In this document: in pieces, positions 47,112 to 56,363 of the stretch | Position numbering within the stretch: position 1 is the first letter of the stretch | How the letters are laid out: each line of letters starts with the position of its first letter | NCBI RefSeq assembly: GCF_009176645.1 | Contig: NZ_AP019007.1 | Location: forward strand, 3,720,001 to 3,784,000 | DNA from: Enterobacter oligotrophicus | GTDB lineage: Bacteria > Pseudomonadota > Gammaproteobacteria > Enterobacterales > Enterobacteriaceae | DNA length: 64,000 nucleotides | Reading direction: 5' to 3' | Position numbers and translations under genes: made by a program | The notes under the pieces: generated by a model | Seen by the model: only the letters and a program-made list of their open reading frames with translations | Database searches by the model: none | Told to the model about the DNA's origin: nothing

Positions 47112-48176
47112 ATGAAAAAGATTGCACTCTCTTTGATGACACTGGGGTTACTCACTTCTCTGCCGGGCTTAGCGGCCACCCCCGCACCGGTTCCGGCCGC
47201 CATTGCAAACCACGACGGTCCAATCCGCATCGCGGTGATCCGTAACCTCGGCTCTGATGACAACACCACGCAGTTTGTTGCAGGGGCGATTCAGGAAGGG
47301 AAGAAACTCGGCTTTAAAGTCAGCACCTTTTTAAGCAACGGTGACGATGCCAAATTCCAGGACTTCGTGAACCAGGCGATCAGCCAGAAATACGACGGGA
47401 TTATTCTTTCTCAGGGGCGTGACCCGTATGCGACCGCGCTGGTGAAAAAAGCGGTGGATGCTGGCATCAAGGTTTCCGTGTTTGATACCGCGGTTAACGG
47501 CGAGATCCCCGGCGTAACCGTGACCCAGCAGGACGACGCTTCCCTGACCAATCTCTCCTTCGGCCAGTTGGCAAAAGATTTCAACGGCAAGGCGAATATT
47601 GTGAAGCTGTGGGTTGCGGGCTTCCCGCCGATGGAGCGCCGTCAGGCGGCCTATAAAGAACTGCAAAAACAGTACCCGGACATCAAAGAGCTGGAGTCCA
47701 TCGGTGCGGTTTCTTCTGACGTTCAGGGCGATACCGCCAACAAAGTCGGCGCGATCCTGGCGAAATATCCGAAAGGTAAAATTGACGCCATCTGGGGAAC
47801 CTGGGATGCCTTCAGCCAGGGAGCCTATAAAGCGCTGAAAGAGAATGGTCGCACGGAAATTAAACTCTACAGCATCGACATCTCCAACCAGGATCTGCAG
47901 CTGATGCGCGAGCCGGGCAGCCCGTGGAAGGTGAGCGTGGCGGTAGATCCGAAACTGATTGGTGCGACCAACGTGCGTCTGATTGCGAACAAGATTGCCG
48001 GTGAAACCACGCCTGCGACCTACGATTTCAAAGCGGCTGCGATTCCGCAGGCGCTGCTGACGGCGCAGCCTGGCGCGGTGAACGTGGCGTCTCTGGGGAA
48101 AATTATTCCAGGCTGGGGCCAGACGGAAGATTTCATTGCCCCGTGGTTTGCGACGCTCGAAGCCAGGTCAAAATAA
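47112..48176 (+). CDS. Sugar-type ABC transporter periplasmic binding protein
   Basis: The 354-residue product has a signal peptide at residues 1-21 (cleavage near GLAATPAP) and a peripla_BP_4 fold as in RbsB: IRIAVIRNLGSDDNTTQFVAGA, then YDGIILSQGRDPYATALVKKAVDAGIKVSVFDTAV. The ligand is unknown. It starts 20 bases after the permease; a REP-like pair follows, then the LVIVD gene. Confidence 0.9.
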   Translation: MKKIALSLMTLGLLTSLPGLAATPAPVPAAIANHDGPIRIAVIRNLGSDDNTTQFVAGAIQEGKKLGFKVSTFLSNGDDAKFQDFVNQAISQKYDGIILSQGRDPYATALVKKAVDAGIKVSVFDTAVNGEIPGVTVTQQDDASLTNLSFGQLAKDFNGKANIVKLWVAGFPPMERRQAAYKELQKQYPDIKELESIGAVSSDVQGDTANKVGAILAKYPKGKIDAIWGTWDAFSQGAYKALKENGRTEIKLYSIDISNQDLQLMREPGSPWKVSVAVDPKLIGATNVRLIANKIAGETTPATYDFKAAAIPQALLTAQPGAVNVASLGKIIPGWGQTEDFIAPWFATLEARSK

Positions 48177-48177
48177 T

Positions 48178-48245
48178 GCCCGATGGCGCTTCGCTTACCG
48201 GGCCTACGGTGTTGTAGGCCGCATAAGGCGCAGCCGCCATCCGGC
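48178..48245. repeat. REP/BIME-like palindromic pair (binding protein-LVIVD gene)
   Basis: GATGGCGCTTCGCTTACCGG and the facing GCATAAGGCGCAGCCGCCAT lie between two genes read in the same direction, probably inside one operon. Confidence 0.75.
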
Positions 48246-48259
48246 GAAAGGAATCCACT

Positions 48260-49501
48260 ATGTCTGCATTACCTCAACCCGAATACAGCCGCAATATGCG
48301 GCTGATTGGTCATAGCGATCAGGGCGGTCGCCCGGACGGCGTACAGCTTATGGTGCACCGCGGCTTTGCATATATCGGCCATATGGTGTCGCAGGGCTTT
48401 TCGATTGTGGACGTGCGCGACCCGAAAAACCCAAAAGCGGCAGGCTATGTACCCGCCCCGCCGGGCACCTGGAACGTGCACCTTCAGGCGCACGATGACC
48501 TGCTGCTGGTCATTAACGCCCGCGATCTGTTTGCCGATGCCCGCTTTGCTGACGAAAAGGTTTACTATACCCGTCAGGTGGGGGAAACCGTCAGCGACGT
48601 GCAGGATAAAGGCTGGAGCGCCGGGCTGCGGGTGTTTGATATCTCCACGCCCGATAAGCCGCGTGAAATCAGCTTCCTGTCCCTGAACGGTATTGGCATT
48701 CACCGTATCTGGTACGTGGGCGGGCGCTGGGCGTATGTATCAGCGCTGATCGACGGTTTTACCGACTACATCTTCCTGACCATCGATCTGGCTGACCCGC
48801 GTAAACCCGAAGTGGCGGGGCGCTGGTGGCTGCCGGGGATGAACCAGGCCGAAGGCGAAAACCCAACGTGGCCGGACGGCAAACGCTACGCGCTGCACCA
48901 CGCGATTATCGCAGGTGATACCGCTTACGGCAGCTGGCGCGACGGCGGGTTGACGCTGCTGGATGTGAAGGATCGGACGCAGCCGAAGCTGATTAGCCAC
49001 CGCAACTGGAGCCCGCCGTTTGGCGGCGGCACGCACACCGCGCTGCCGCTGCCGGACCGCGATCTGCTGGTGGTGCTGGACGAAGCGGTGCTGGATAACC
49101 AGCAGGACGGCGAGAAGCTGATCTGGCTGTTTGATATCCGCGAGACGTCGAATCCGGTGAGCATTTCCACCTTCCCGCAGCCGGATGAAATCGACTACGT
49201 GGCGAAAGGGGCGCATTTTGGCCCGCACAACCTGCATGAGAACCGGCCAGGAAGTTTTATTAGCTCAACGCTGATTTTTGCCACGTACCAGAATGCGGGC
49301 GTGCGCGCGTATGACATCTCTAATCCGTATCGCCCGGTTGAAACCGGTGCGCTGGTGCCCGCCGCGCCGGAGAGGATGATGGATACGCGGCCCAATCGCC
49401 CGCAGGTAATCCAGTCTTGCGACGTGTTTGTGGATGCGCAGGGGATTATTTACAGCACGGATTATAACGGCGGGCTGTCGGTGATTGAGTATTTGGGGTG
49501 A
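48260..49501 (+). CDS. LVIVD-repeat protein
   Basis: The 413-residue product is made of LVIVD-type beta-propeller repeats: GFSIVDVRDPKNPKAAGYV, GLRVFDISTPDKPREISFL, GLTLLDVKDRTQPKLISH and GVRAYDISNPYRPVETGAL. No signal peptide is seen, so it is probably cytoplasmic. Several conserved histidines (HAIIAG, GGTHTALPL, HFGPHNLHENRPG) could bind metal or substrate. It follows the ABC importer on the same strand and converges with mtnK. No enzyme activity is known to me for this type; a role in processing the imported compound is inferred from context. Confidence 0.75.
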   Translation: MSALPQPEYSRNMRLIGHSDQGGRPDGVQLMVHRGFAYIGHMVSQGFSIVDVRDPKNPKAAGYVPAPPGTWNVHLQAHDDLLLVINARDLFADARFADEKVYYTRQVGETVSDVQDKGWSAGLRVFDISTPDKPREISFLSLNGIGIHRIWYVGGRWAYVSALIDGFTDYIFLTIDLADPRKPEVAGRWWLPGMNQAEGENPTWPDGKRYALHHAIIAGDTAYGSWRDGGLTLLDVKDRTQPKLISHRNWSPPFGGGTHTALPLPDRDLLVVLDEAVLDNQQDGEKLIWLFDIRETSNPVSISTFPQPDEIDYVAKGAHFGPHNLHENRPGSFISSTLIFATYQNAGVRAYDISNPYRPVETGALVPAAPERMMDTRPNRPQVIQSCDVFVDAQGIIYSTDYNGGLSVIEYLG

Positions 49502-49513
49502 GTGCGGTTTGAT

Positions 49514-49548
49514 GCCCTCACCCCGACCCTCTCCCACGGGGAGAGGGC
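49514..49548. repeat. CCCTCTCCC/GGGAGAGGG palindromic repeat
   Basis: CCCTCACCCCGACCCTCTCC followed by CACGGGGAGAGGG is the inverted orientation of the copy beside betA. It fills the convergent LVIVD gene-mtnK junction. Confidence 0.75.
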
Positions 49549-49563
49549 GAAAACCAAAAGCAC

Positions 49564-50763
49564 TCAGCTATACTGCCGCACTCGCGCCACCAGCTCTTCC
49601 GCGCTGTCGATACGGTCGGCAATCACAATGAGCGCTTTACCGAGCGTAATCGCGTGGCGCAGGCATTCGTGGCGCATCGCCTCATCCTGAATGGTGTCGA
49701 TGTCCGCCACGTGCGACAGCCCGACGCTGCGGCGAATCAGCTCGGTGCCGCAGAAACCGATGGTATCTTTCCAGACTTTTTTCAGGAACTCAGAGGCATA
49801 GCCTGGCGCGCTGAGTGCGGCATCACGCGTTTTTTCGTTCGCCAGCGCCTGGAAGCGCTCCGCAAAGGTATTCCACAGCTCCTGAATATCGGCCAGACGC
49901 TGTTCGCGGGCGGCAGCGGCATCGCGGATGCCCAGGTGCCCCGGCAGGCCGCAGAAGTTAAGCAGCAGGTTGCCGATGGCGGTGCCCACGTCAAAGCCAA
50001 CCGGACCAAAGTAGCCGAACTCGGCGTCGATGGCTTTCAGGCTGTTTTCGGCCACAAAAATCGAGCCGCTGTGAATATCGCCGTGCAGCAGCGCTTCCGC
50101 CTGGGAGAAGAACCGGTGCTTAAGAGAGGCCACGGCAATTTTTAGCTGGGCGTCGTCGCGCAGGGCGGCTACGTCGTTTTCCAGCTCTGCCGGGTAGTTG
50201 TTGCGCGCGTGGATCTGGTAGGGATCGTTGAAGAACAGATCTTCGGTGATCTCACACATCTCCGGATTAATGAATTTCGCGACCTGCGCTTTTTTCTCGT
50301 GCGGGTGCAGGTAAAAATCGCTGGTGTGGAACAGCGTGTGGGCGAGGTATTCACCCAGCTGTCGCGCTGCCTGCGGGTAATAATTATTTTTGATCAGCTC
50401 GCCGCGCCAGATGCGATGGCTGGAGAGATCTTCCATTACCATCACCGCCAGCGCCGGGTCGAAGTGGTGGATTTTCACCGTGTGCTGCGGGCTGTGCTGG
50501 TAGTGCTCAACGAGGGTTTGTGCCTCAAGACGCGCGCGGTCCAGCGTCAGCGGCCAGGACTCGCCAACGCAGCGCACGTAGGGCAACGCCTGCTTGACGA
50601 TGATGCGGCTCACGCCTGCGCTGTCGAAAATTTTAAACACCAGATTGAGGTTACCGTCGCCCACTTCCTGCGCCTCCACCAGCGATGAAGGGTCATCAAG
50701 GCCGCCAAACTGCTTTGCATACTCCACGGCGTCCTGGGCGGTAAAGGTACGGTATTGCGACAT
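49564..50763 (-). CDS. mtnK: 5-methylthioribose kinase
   Basis: MtnK (399 residues from [10 protein letters not shown] at 50763, the same length as the Klebsiella enzyme) phosphorylates 5-methylthioribose at C1 using ATP, the entry step of salvage of the methylthio group. Kinase-fold landmarks are [15 protein letters not shown] (Brenner-type catalytic loop) and [16 protein letters not shown] (metal-binding DxE). A longer reading from 50853 crosses the MetJ boxes and is rejected. It is divergent from mtnA. Confidence 0.96.
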   Translation of the reverse strand: MSQYRTFTAQDAVEYAKQFGGLDDPSSLVEAQEVGDGNLNLVFKIFDSAGVSRIIVKQALPYVRCVGESWPLTLDRARLEAQTLVEHYQHSPQHTVKIHHFDPALAVMVMEDLSSHRIWRGELIKNNYYPQAARQLGEYLAHTLFHTSDFYLHPHEKKAQVAKFINPEMCEITEDLFFNDPYQIHARNNYPAELENDVAALRDDAQLKIAVASLKHRFFSQAEALLHGDIHSGSIFVAENSLKAIDAEFGYFGPVGFDVGTAIGNLLLNFCGLPGHLGIRDAAAAREQRLADIQELWNTFAERFQALANEKTRDAALSAPGYASEFLKKVWKDTIGFCGTELIRRSVGLSHVADIDTIQDEAMRHECLRHAITLGKALIVIADRIDSAEELVARVRQYS

Positions 50764-50792
50764 TGCCTGTTCCTCATTGGTTTTGCTAATAA

Positions 50793-50816
50793 AGACATGT
50801 AGACGTCTATACATCT
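50793..50816. promoter_or_regulatory. Three tandem MetJ boxes between mtnK and mtnA
   Basis: AGACATGT, AGACGTCT and ATACATCT stand side by side; the middle one is the exact MetJ consensus. MetJ with S-adenosylmethionine binds such tandem 8-mers cooperatively, so both mtnK and mtnA should be repressed when methionine is plentiful. Confidence 0.88.
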
Positions 50817-50868
50817 GGATTTCATCCTGACACAATGTGATACAACAACGCAACAGGGAATTAACGAC

Positions 50869-51903
50869 ATGCAGACATTACAGACGACCAGCCTGCGGGT
50901 GGCGGATAATCAGCTCTTTATTCTCGATCAGCAGGCGCTTCCGCAGGAGAAACGCTGGCTGGATGCCTCGACGGTCGAGGCGCTGGTTGGGCATATCCAC
51001 GCCCTGCGGGTGCGTGGCGCGCCGCTGATTGGTCTCTCTGCAAGCCTGCTGCTGGCGCTGCTGGCGGAAAACGGCAAAAGCCGCGACGAGCTGGCGGTGG
51101 CGCTGGAAACCCTGCGCGCCTCCCGCCCGACGGCGGTTAACCTGATGAACAATCTTGATCGCATGAAACAGGCGCTGCGGCGGGAAGATTTTGTTCCGGC
51201 GCTGGTGGAAGAAGCGTTACGCCTGATTGACGAAGATAAACAGCTTTGCGATGCGATTGCGCGAGCGGGCAGCGCGCTGGTGAAGCCCGGCAGTCGCCTG
51301 TTGACCCACTGCAACACCGGCGGGCTGGCAACGGCGGGTGTCGGTACGGCGCTGGGCGTGATTGCCCGCGCGCATGAAGAAGGTAACGTCAGCAATGTGT
51401 GGGTAGACGAAACGCGTCCGCTGTTGCAGGGCGGTAGATTAACCGCATGGGAGCTTGGCGAGCTGGGTGTGCCGTATCAGCTGATTACCGATTCTATGGC
51501 CGCGAGCCTGATGGCAAAAGGGCAGGTTGATGCCGTGTGGGTCGGTGCCGATCGCATTGCCGCTAACGGCGATGTGGCGAATAAAATCGGCACCTACTCC
51601 CTGGCGGTACTGGCGAAATTCCACGGCATTCCGTTCTACGTTGCCGCCCCGCACACGACCCTTGACCCGGACTGCCCGAACGGTGATGCGATCCCTATCG
51701 AGCAGCGCGCCGCCAGCGAAGTGACGGGCGTGGCGGGGAGCTTTGGTGCAGTGCAGTGGGCTCCGGAAAACGCACAGGTGTATAACCCGGCATTTGACGT
51801 CACGCCTGCGGCGCTGATTAGCGGCTGGGTGCTGGATACAGGCGTGGTTACTTCTGAAGAGGTCGCCAAAGGGAAATTTCTCTCCATTGAGGAAGAGGGG
51901 TGA
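50869..51903 (+). CDS. mtnA: Methylthioribose-1-phosphate isomerase
   Basis: MtnA (344 residues) isomerises 5-methylthioribose-1-phosphate to methylthioribulose-1-phosphate. It belongs to the eIF2B-like family: [12 protein letters not shown], the active-site cysteine in [11 protein letters not shown] and the aspartate in [19 protein letters not shown]. It stands alone on the plus strand and converges with the Ner-like gene. Confidence 0.95.
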   Translation: MQTLQTTSLRVADNQLFILDQQALPQEKRWLDASTVEALVGHIHALRVRGAPLIGLSASLLLALLAENGKSRDELAVALETLRASRPTAVNLMNNLDRMKQALRREDFVPALVEEALRLIDEDKQLCDAIARAGSALVKPGSRLLTHCNTGGLATAGVGTALGVIARAHEEGNVSNVWVDETRPLLQGGRLTAWELGELGVPYQLITDSMAASLMAKGQVDAVWVGADRIAANGDVANKIGTYSLAVLAKFHGIPFYVAAPHTTLDPDCPNGDAIPIEQRAASEVTGVAGSFGAVQWAPENAQVYNPAFDVTPAALISGWVLDTGVVTSEEVAKGKFLSIEEEG

Positions 51904-51925
51904 GGTGACGGGGTGAGTTCAATGA

Positions 51926-52198
51926 TCATGTCGTAGAGATTTTTCTCTTTTTGGTTGTCCTCATCTGACGGAATATCGGCTCGCCTTTTTCATCAAAATA
52001 TCTTTCAGGCCATATCTCATCCGGTGGAATGTTCAGCGCCTGAGCAATAAGCAATTCTCCTTTAGGCCACGGGCGTGATAGTGCGTTTGCCAGTGTGGAT
52101 GAAGATAGTCCAGCCTTACGGGACAACGCCGCCAGGCTTGTCCCATGTTTCTTTAATGCGGCAATGATATCGGCAGGATGCCAGTTCTGATGACGCAT
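51926..52198 (-). CDS. Ner/Nlp-family DNA-binding protein
   Basis: The 90-residue product resembles Mu Ner and E. coli SfsB/Nlp: HPADIIAALKKHGTSLAALSRKAGLSSSTLANALSRPWPKGE is a lambda-type helix-turn-helix spread over residues 7-48, followed by LNIPPDEIWPERYFDEKG. A phage-derived regulator is likely. It is divergent from the next HTH gene with ~105 bases between. Confidence 0.8.
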   Translation of the reverse strand: MRHQNWHPADIIAALKKHGTSLAALSRKAGLSSSTLANALSRPWPKGELLIAQALNIPPDEIWPERYFDEKGEPIFRQMRTTKKRKISTT

Positions 52199-52304
52199 TG
52201 TGTCCTCCTTACAGGTTTTCGTTACAAGTACAGTTATCCAGTTTTGGGATAAAAACGCAATGGGAGGATATTCGATTTCAGGATATTTGTATGGAATCGG
52301 AACA

Positions 52305-52529
52305 ATGGCTTCTGTCTACTCAGCTGAATACCAGAGTGTTATCAATGCGTTGAAAAAAGCCCGTAAAGAGCGTGGGATCACTCAGGCGCAGCTTGCGGAG
52401 GCGTTGGGCAAACCGCAATCATTCATCGCCAAAGTTGAAAACGGTGAACGGAGGTTGGATGTGGTGGAGTTTGTGCATTTGGCGAAACTCGTGGGTGCGG
52501 ACATACAGAGGATTATTGGGAGTATTTAA
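52305..52529 (+). CDS. XRE-family HTH regulator
   Basis: The 74-residue product (from MASVYSAEYQSVINALK at 52305) is a stand-alone helix-turn-helix protein: RGITQAQLAEALGKPQSFIAKVENGERRLD. It may be a phage-type repressor or an antitoxin without a toxin. Earlier in-frame starts back to 52200 lie in the promoter region and give no family text. It stands between mtnA and mtnD, where the mtn order is otherwise simple. Confidence 0.75.
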   Translation: MASVYSAEYQSVINALKKARKERGITQAQLAEALGKPQSFIAKVENGERRLDVVEFVHLAKLVGADIQRIIGSI

Positions 52530-52572
52530 CGAATGGTCGGATAAAGGAACGTGCTGTGCGGCTCGTTCCCCT

Positions 52573-52602
52573 CGCTCCGTCCCTCTCCCTGTGGGAGAGG
52601 GA
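52573..52602. repeat. CCCTCTCCC/GGGAGAGGG palindromic repeat
   Basis: The arms CCCTCTCCC and GGGAGAGGG (TGT loop) lie between the XRE gene and the end of mtnD, convergent genes. Confidence 0.7.
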
Positions 52603-52609
52603 GAAAACA

Positions 52610-53152
52610 TCATGCCAGCCTCGGATACGCATCCGCAATCGCATCCCCGGTAAACTGTGCAATCCAGCCTTCCGGGTTATCGAAAATACGAATCGCCGTA
52701 AAGTTCGGCTCTGAACCCATGTCAAACCAGTGCGGCGTGCCTGCGGGCACAGAGATCAGGTCGTTTTTCTCGCACAGAACCTGATACACCTCATCGCCAA
52801 TATGCAGGCAAAACAGTCCCGCCCCCTCAACGAAGAAACGGACTTCATCTTCGCCGTGGGTGTGCTCGTTCAGAAATTTCGCGCGCAGCGCCTCTTTCTG
52901 CGGATTGTCGGCGCGCAGGCTGATCACGTCCCAGCTCTGATAGCCTTTCTCCGCCACCAGTTTGTCGATCGCATGCTGATAAGCCTCGATCACCGCTTCA
53001 GGTGCGGGATCGTGGCCTAAATCACGATCCGCCGCCCAGCGTTCAAAACGCACCCCTTTGGCATTGAGCTGTTGGGCGATCTCGGCGGCGTCGGTGCTGT
53101 GCCACTGTGGCTGGCTGGCGTCTTTGTCGGAATAAATGGTTAATGCGCTCAT
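52610..53152 (-). CDS. mtnD: Acireductone dioxygenase
   Basis: MtnD (180 residues) oxidises acireductone: the Fe form gives 2-oxo-4-methylthiobutyrate and formate, the Ni form an off-pathway product. The cupin metal site is in [14 protein letters not shown] (His, His, Glu) plus the later histidine in GTPHWFDMG. It is the last gene of mtnBCD, overlapping mtnC by 4 bases. Confidence 0.96.
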   Translation of the reverse strand: MSALTIYSDKDASQPQWHSTDAAEIAQQLNAKGVRFERWAADRDLGHDPAPEAVIEAYQHAIDKLVAEKGYQSWDVISLRADNPQKEALRAKFLNEHTHGEDEVRFFVEGAGLFCLHIGDEVYQVLCEKNDLISVPAGTPHWFDMGSEPNFTAIRIFDNPEGWIAQFTGDAIADAYPRLA

Positions 53153-53838
53153 GAAGGGATCTGCTCCGGGTTAATCTCGTCGAACTGGTGGACCTGATGA
53201 TGGTGGCTGGTGCCATCTTCATCACCACGAATCAGCTGCAGGGTGCGAAAACCTGCCTGCTCAGCGGCGTCCAGCTCCTGATGAACATCCGACAGGAACA
53301 GGATCTGCGACGGGGCAATGCCCGTGTGTGCCGCAATGTTCTGATAAGAGTGCACCTCGCGCTTGGCACCGATGTGCGTATCAAAATAACCGCTGAACAG
53401 ATGAGTAATATCACCTTCGTCGCTGTAGCCAAATAACAGTTTCTGCGCAGCAACGGAGCCAGAGGAATAAACATAGAGATCAATGCCTTGTGCCTTCCAT
53501 TTTTCCAGCGCAGGCAGGACGTCCGGGTAAAGATGGCCGGTAAAGTCGCCGTTGACGTAGCCATCCTGCCAGATGATGCCCTGCAGGGCTTTCAGCGCGG
53601 TCGATTTGCGGTCCTCATCCATAAAGGCGAACAGCGTGTCGATAAGCGCATTGATGCTGGCGTGGGGATTGCCAGTTTCATCGCGCAGGTTGTCCAGGAT
53701 TGATTTGACCGGCTCGGCGTACTGCTGGGCGGTCACAAAGGCCGCCAGTCGCTCACGCGCGTAAGGGAACAAAACATCATGGACAAAACGGATATCGCTG
53801 GTCGTCCCTTCAATATCCGTCACAATTGCGCGAATCAT
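53149..53838 (-). CDS. mtnC: Enolase-phosphatase E1
   Basis: MtnC (229 residues from [13 protein letters not shown] at 53838) is a HAD-family enzyme that enolises and dephosphorylates 2,3-diketo-5-methylthiopentyl-1-phosphate to acireductone. The nucleophile aspartate is in [24 protein letters not shown] is HAD motif II and [13 protein letters not shown] motif IV. It overlaps mtnB and mtnD by 4 bases each. Confidence 0.96.
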   Translation of the reverse strand: MIRAIVTDIEGTTSDIRFVHDVLFPYARERLAAFVTAQQYAEPVKSILDNLRDETGNPHASINALIDTLFAFMDEDRKSTALKALQGIIWQDGYVNGDFTGHLYPDVLPALEKWKAQGIDLYVYSSGSVAAQKLLFGYSDEGDITHLFSGYFDTHIGAKREVHSYQNIAAHTGIAPSQILFLSDVHQELDAAEQAGFRTLQLIRGDEDGTSHHHQVHQFDEINPEQIPS

Positions 53839-54449
53839 ACTCTCTCCAGTTGTCGTAAACGCATTTCGCATTCAAATAAGAATTCTAACCCTTCCAGGTG
53901 ACGGCGGGCTTCTGCCACATCGCGTCCCCAGCAGGTTAAGCCATGACCGCGCAGAAGAAAACCATAATTAAGCGGCCGTTCCTGCGCGTAATGGGCGATG
54001 CGCGAGGCGAGGGCATCGATATCCTGGTCGTTATCAAACACCGGGATGGCGACCGTATCCAGATGCGTGGTCTGCCCGGCGAGGGATTTCTGCATCTCGA
54101 AGCCGCTAATTTTCAGTTCGGCTTCTTTGACCAGACGGGATAACACCGTGGCGTTGACGGTGTGAACGTGCAGGACGGCATTGGCTTCCGGAAACAGGCG
54201 ATAGATCAACGTATGCAGGCCCGTTTCGGCCGATGGTTTGCGGCCAGACGGCGCGCGGTTGGTGGCGATCTCCACCTGCAGAAAATCATTGGTTGTGAGG
54301 CTGCCTTTATCCTTGCCGGATTCACTGAGCCAGCAGAGGTGTTCGTCCTGACGCACCGACATATTGCCGCCGGTGGCCGGGGCCCATCCTTTAGCGCCAA
54401 TCCAGCGGCAGGCGTCGATCAGGTGTGTGAGTTGCAGGTTGTCTGTCAT
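53835..54449 (-). CDS. mtnB: Methylthioribulose-1-phosphate dehydratase
   Basis: MtnB (204 residues) dehydrates methylthioribulose-1-phosphate. It is an aldolase-class-II fold protein: [13 protein letters not shown], zinc histidines in [15 protein letters not shown] and the later [14 protein letters not shown]. It heads mtnBCD and is divergent from mtnE across MetJ boxes. Confidence 0.95.
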   Translation of the reverse strand: MTDNLQLTHLIDACRWIGAKGWAPATGGNMSVRQDEHLCWLSESGKDKGSLTTNDFLQVEIATNRAPSGRKPSAETGLHTLIYRLFPEANAVLHVHTVNATVLSRLVKEAELKISGFEMQKSLAGQTTHLDTVAIPVFDNDQDIDALASRIAHYAQERPLNYGFLLRGHGLTCWGRDVAEARRHLEGLEFLFECEMRLRQLERV

Positions 54450-54492
54450 TTCCTTTTGCCCTCCCGGTCAGGCAGGAATATTGATATGGTTT

Positions 54493-54508
54493 AGACGTCT
54501 AAGCGTCT
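54493..54508. promoter_or_regulatory. Tandem MetJ boxes between mtnB and mtnE
   Basis: AGACGTCT (exact consensus) is followed directly by AAGCGTCT (two mismatches). They lie 44 bases from mtnB and 68 from mtnE and should control both by S-adenosylmethionine. Confidence 0.85.
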
Positions 54509-54575
54509 TGATTGCCAAAGACTAACATCGTGTTATAGTGTCAGCAACATAAGTATTACAAGCAGGCACAACACA

Positions 54576-55736
54576 ATGAGCAACAACGCATTGATTCCGC
54601 AAAGTAAACTTCCCAACCTCGGCACCACCATCTTTACGCAGATGAGTGCCCTGGCGCAGCAGCACAATGCCATTAACCTCTCGCAGGGGTTTCCGGATTT
54701 TGATGGCCCGACATATTTGCAGGAACGTCTTGCGTATCACGTCGCGCAGGGGGCGAACCAGTATGCGCCGATGACGGGCGTGCAGGCGCTGCGGGAAGCT
54801 ATTGCGGATAAAACGGCGGAGTTATATGGCTATAAGCCAGACGCGAACAGCGACATTACGGTAACGGCTGGTGCGACCGAGGCGCTGTATGCGGCGATTA
54901 CTGCGCTGGTGCGCACGGGTGATGAAGTGATCTGCTTCGACCCAAGCTACGACAGCTACGCACCTGCAATTGAACTTTCCGGCGGTGTGGTGAAGCGTGT
55001 GGCGCTGCAGCCACCGCATTTCCGCCCGGACTGGCAGGCGTTTTCTGCGCTGCTGAGCGACAAAACCCGCCTGGTGATCCTCAACACGCCACACAATCCA
55101 TCCGCAACCGTGTGGCAAAACGTGGATTTCGCTGCCCTGTGGCAGGCCATTGCCGATCGTGAAATCTATGTGCTGAGTGATGAAGTCTATGAGCATATCT
55201 GTTTTGCCGAAGAGGGGCATGTGAGCGTGCTGGCACATCCGCAGCTACGCGAGCGCGCCATAGCCGTTTCGTCGTTTGGCAAAACCTACCATATGACTGG
55301 CTGGAAAGTGGGTTATTGCGTGGCTCCCGCGACGATAAGCGCGGAACTGCGTAAGGTGCATCAATACCTGACGTTTGCGGTGAATACGCCTGCCCAACTG
55401 GCGCTGGCGGATATGCTGCGCGCCGAGCCGGAGCACTATCGTGAATTGCCTGCGTTTTACCGGGCTCGTCGCGATCTGTTTGTGGATGCCCTGAGCCAGA
55501 GCCGTCTGGAGATTTTGCCCTGTGAAGGCACGTACTTCCTGCTGGCGGACTACAGTGCGATTTCGGACCTGGATGATGTGAGTTTCTGCCAGTGGCTGAC
55601 AAAAGAGATCGGTGTGGCCGCTATACCGCTGTCTGTGTTCTGCGCCGATCCTTTCCCGCATAAGCTGATTCGCCTTTGTTTTGCGAAACAGGAATCGACG
55701 CTACTGGCGGCGGCAGAGCGACTGAATTTACTCTGA
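54576..55736 (+). CDS. mtnE: Methionine aminotransferase
   Basis: MtnE (YbdL in E. coli, 386 residues) is a class I PLP aminotransferase that makes methionine from 2-oxo-4-methylthiobutyrate, the last salvage step. PLP lysine lies in VSSFGKTYHMTGWKVGY; ILNTPHNPSATVW and YVLSDEVYEHI are conserved cofactor contacts. It is divergent from mtnBCD and convergent with ybdM, which it nearly touches. Confidence 0.95.
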   Translation: MSNNALIPQSKLPNLGTTIFTQMSALAQQHNAINLSQGFPDFDGPTYLQERLAYHVAQGANQYAPMTGVQALREAIADKTAELYGYKPDANSDITVTAGATEALYAAITALVRTGDEVICFDPSYDSYAPAIELSGGVVKRVALQPPHFRPDWQAFSALLSDKTRLVILNTPHNPSATVWQNVDFAALWQAIADREIYVLSDEVYEHICFAEEGHVSVLAHPQLRERAIAVSSFGKTYHMTGWKVGYCVAPATISAELRKVHQYLTFAVNTPAQLALADMLRAEPEHYRELPAFYRARRDLFVDALSQSRLEILPCEGTYFLLADYSAISDLDDVSFCQWLTKEIGVAAIPLSVFCADPFPHKLIRLCFAKQESTLLAAAERLNLL

Positions 55737-56363
55737 TTACTTCACTGTCCAGGCTTCTGAATAACGACGGTTTGCAAACAGCTCCAGCAGGCCGTTGATT
55801 TGCTTAAGTCGCAGCACTTCGTCGCTGTCCATGCCAAGCTCCTTGCCAATTTTCTCGTTATCCCAGCCGAGTAACACCAGCTCACGCACGATTTCCGACA
55901 TGGCGTTAATCTGGTGTCGACCACGCGCGCGGTTGTGGCGAATCGTGGCGGCCATCCTGTCGACCTTTTGCTGACGTTCCTTGCGCAGGCAGGTAACCGG
56001 CAAATATCCTTTAAGCTGACGCTTTAACACGGCGCGGTTTGAACCAATTTCGTGGCGATGAAAACCATCAACAATTTCATAATGTTGTGGTTCGTTTTCG
56101 GTCACTACAATGGGCTGCGTGAAACCATCCAGCTCAAGCGACTTGCTGAGCAGCCGTTTTTCCGGCGGGGCGACATTATTGGGGTTGTAGTCGTTGGCAA
56201 TGATATCGTCCTGCTTAATCCAGAGTACGCAGTCGACAGGCTGTTCCCGAAAAGGGCTGTTTTCATGAATAGCCTGACGAAAAGTGTTGATGGCTTCAAT
56301 TCGCTCATTTTCAGAGAGCGATCCGAGATAGCTATTTATTTCTTTTATCAATCGTTGTTGCAT
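55737..56363 (-). CDS. ybdM: ParB/sulfiredoxin-like protein (IbrB-like)
   Basis: The 208-residue product (from MQQRLIKEINSYL at 56363) matches E. coli YbdM. A ParB/sulfiredoxin-type domain is seen in KSLELDGFTQPIVV and YEIVDGFHRHEIGSN, followed by a KorB-like HTH stretch ELVLLGWDNEKIGKELGMDSDEVLRLKQ. It overlaps the end of ybdN by 16 bases. The YbdM-YbdN pair is homologous to IbrB-IbrA, regulators of Eib proteins in some E. coli. The biochemical role is unknown. Confidence 0.88.
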   Translation of the reverse strand: MQQRLIKEINSYLGSLSENERIEAINTFRQAIHENSPFREQPVDCVLWIKQDDIIANDYNPNNVAPPEKRLLSKSLELDGFTQPIVVTENEPQHYEIVDGFHRHEIGSNRAVLKRQLKGYLPVTCLRKERQQKVDRMAATIRHNRARGRHQINAMSEIVRELVLLGWDNEKIGKELGMDSDEVLRLKQINGLLELFANRRYSEAWTVK

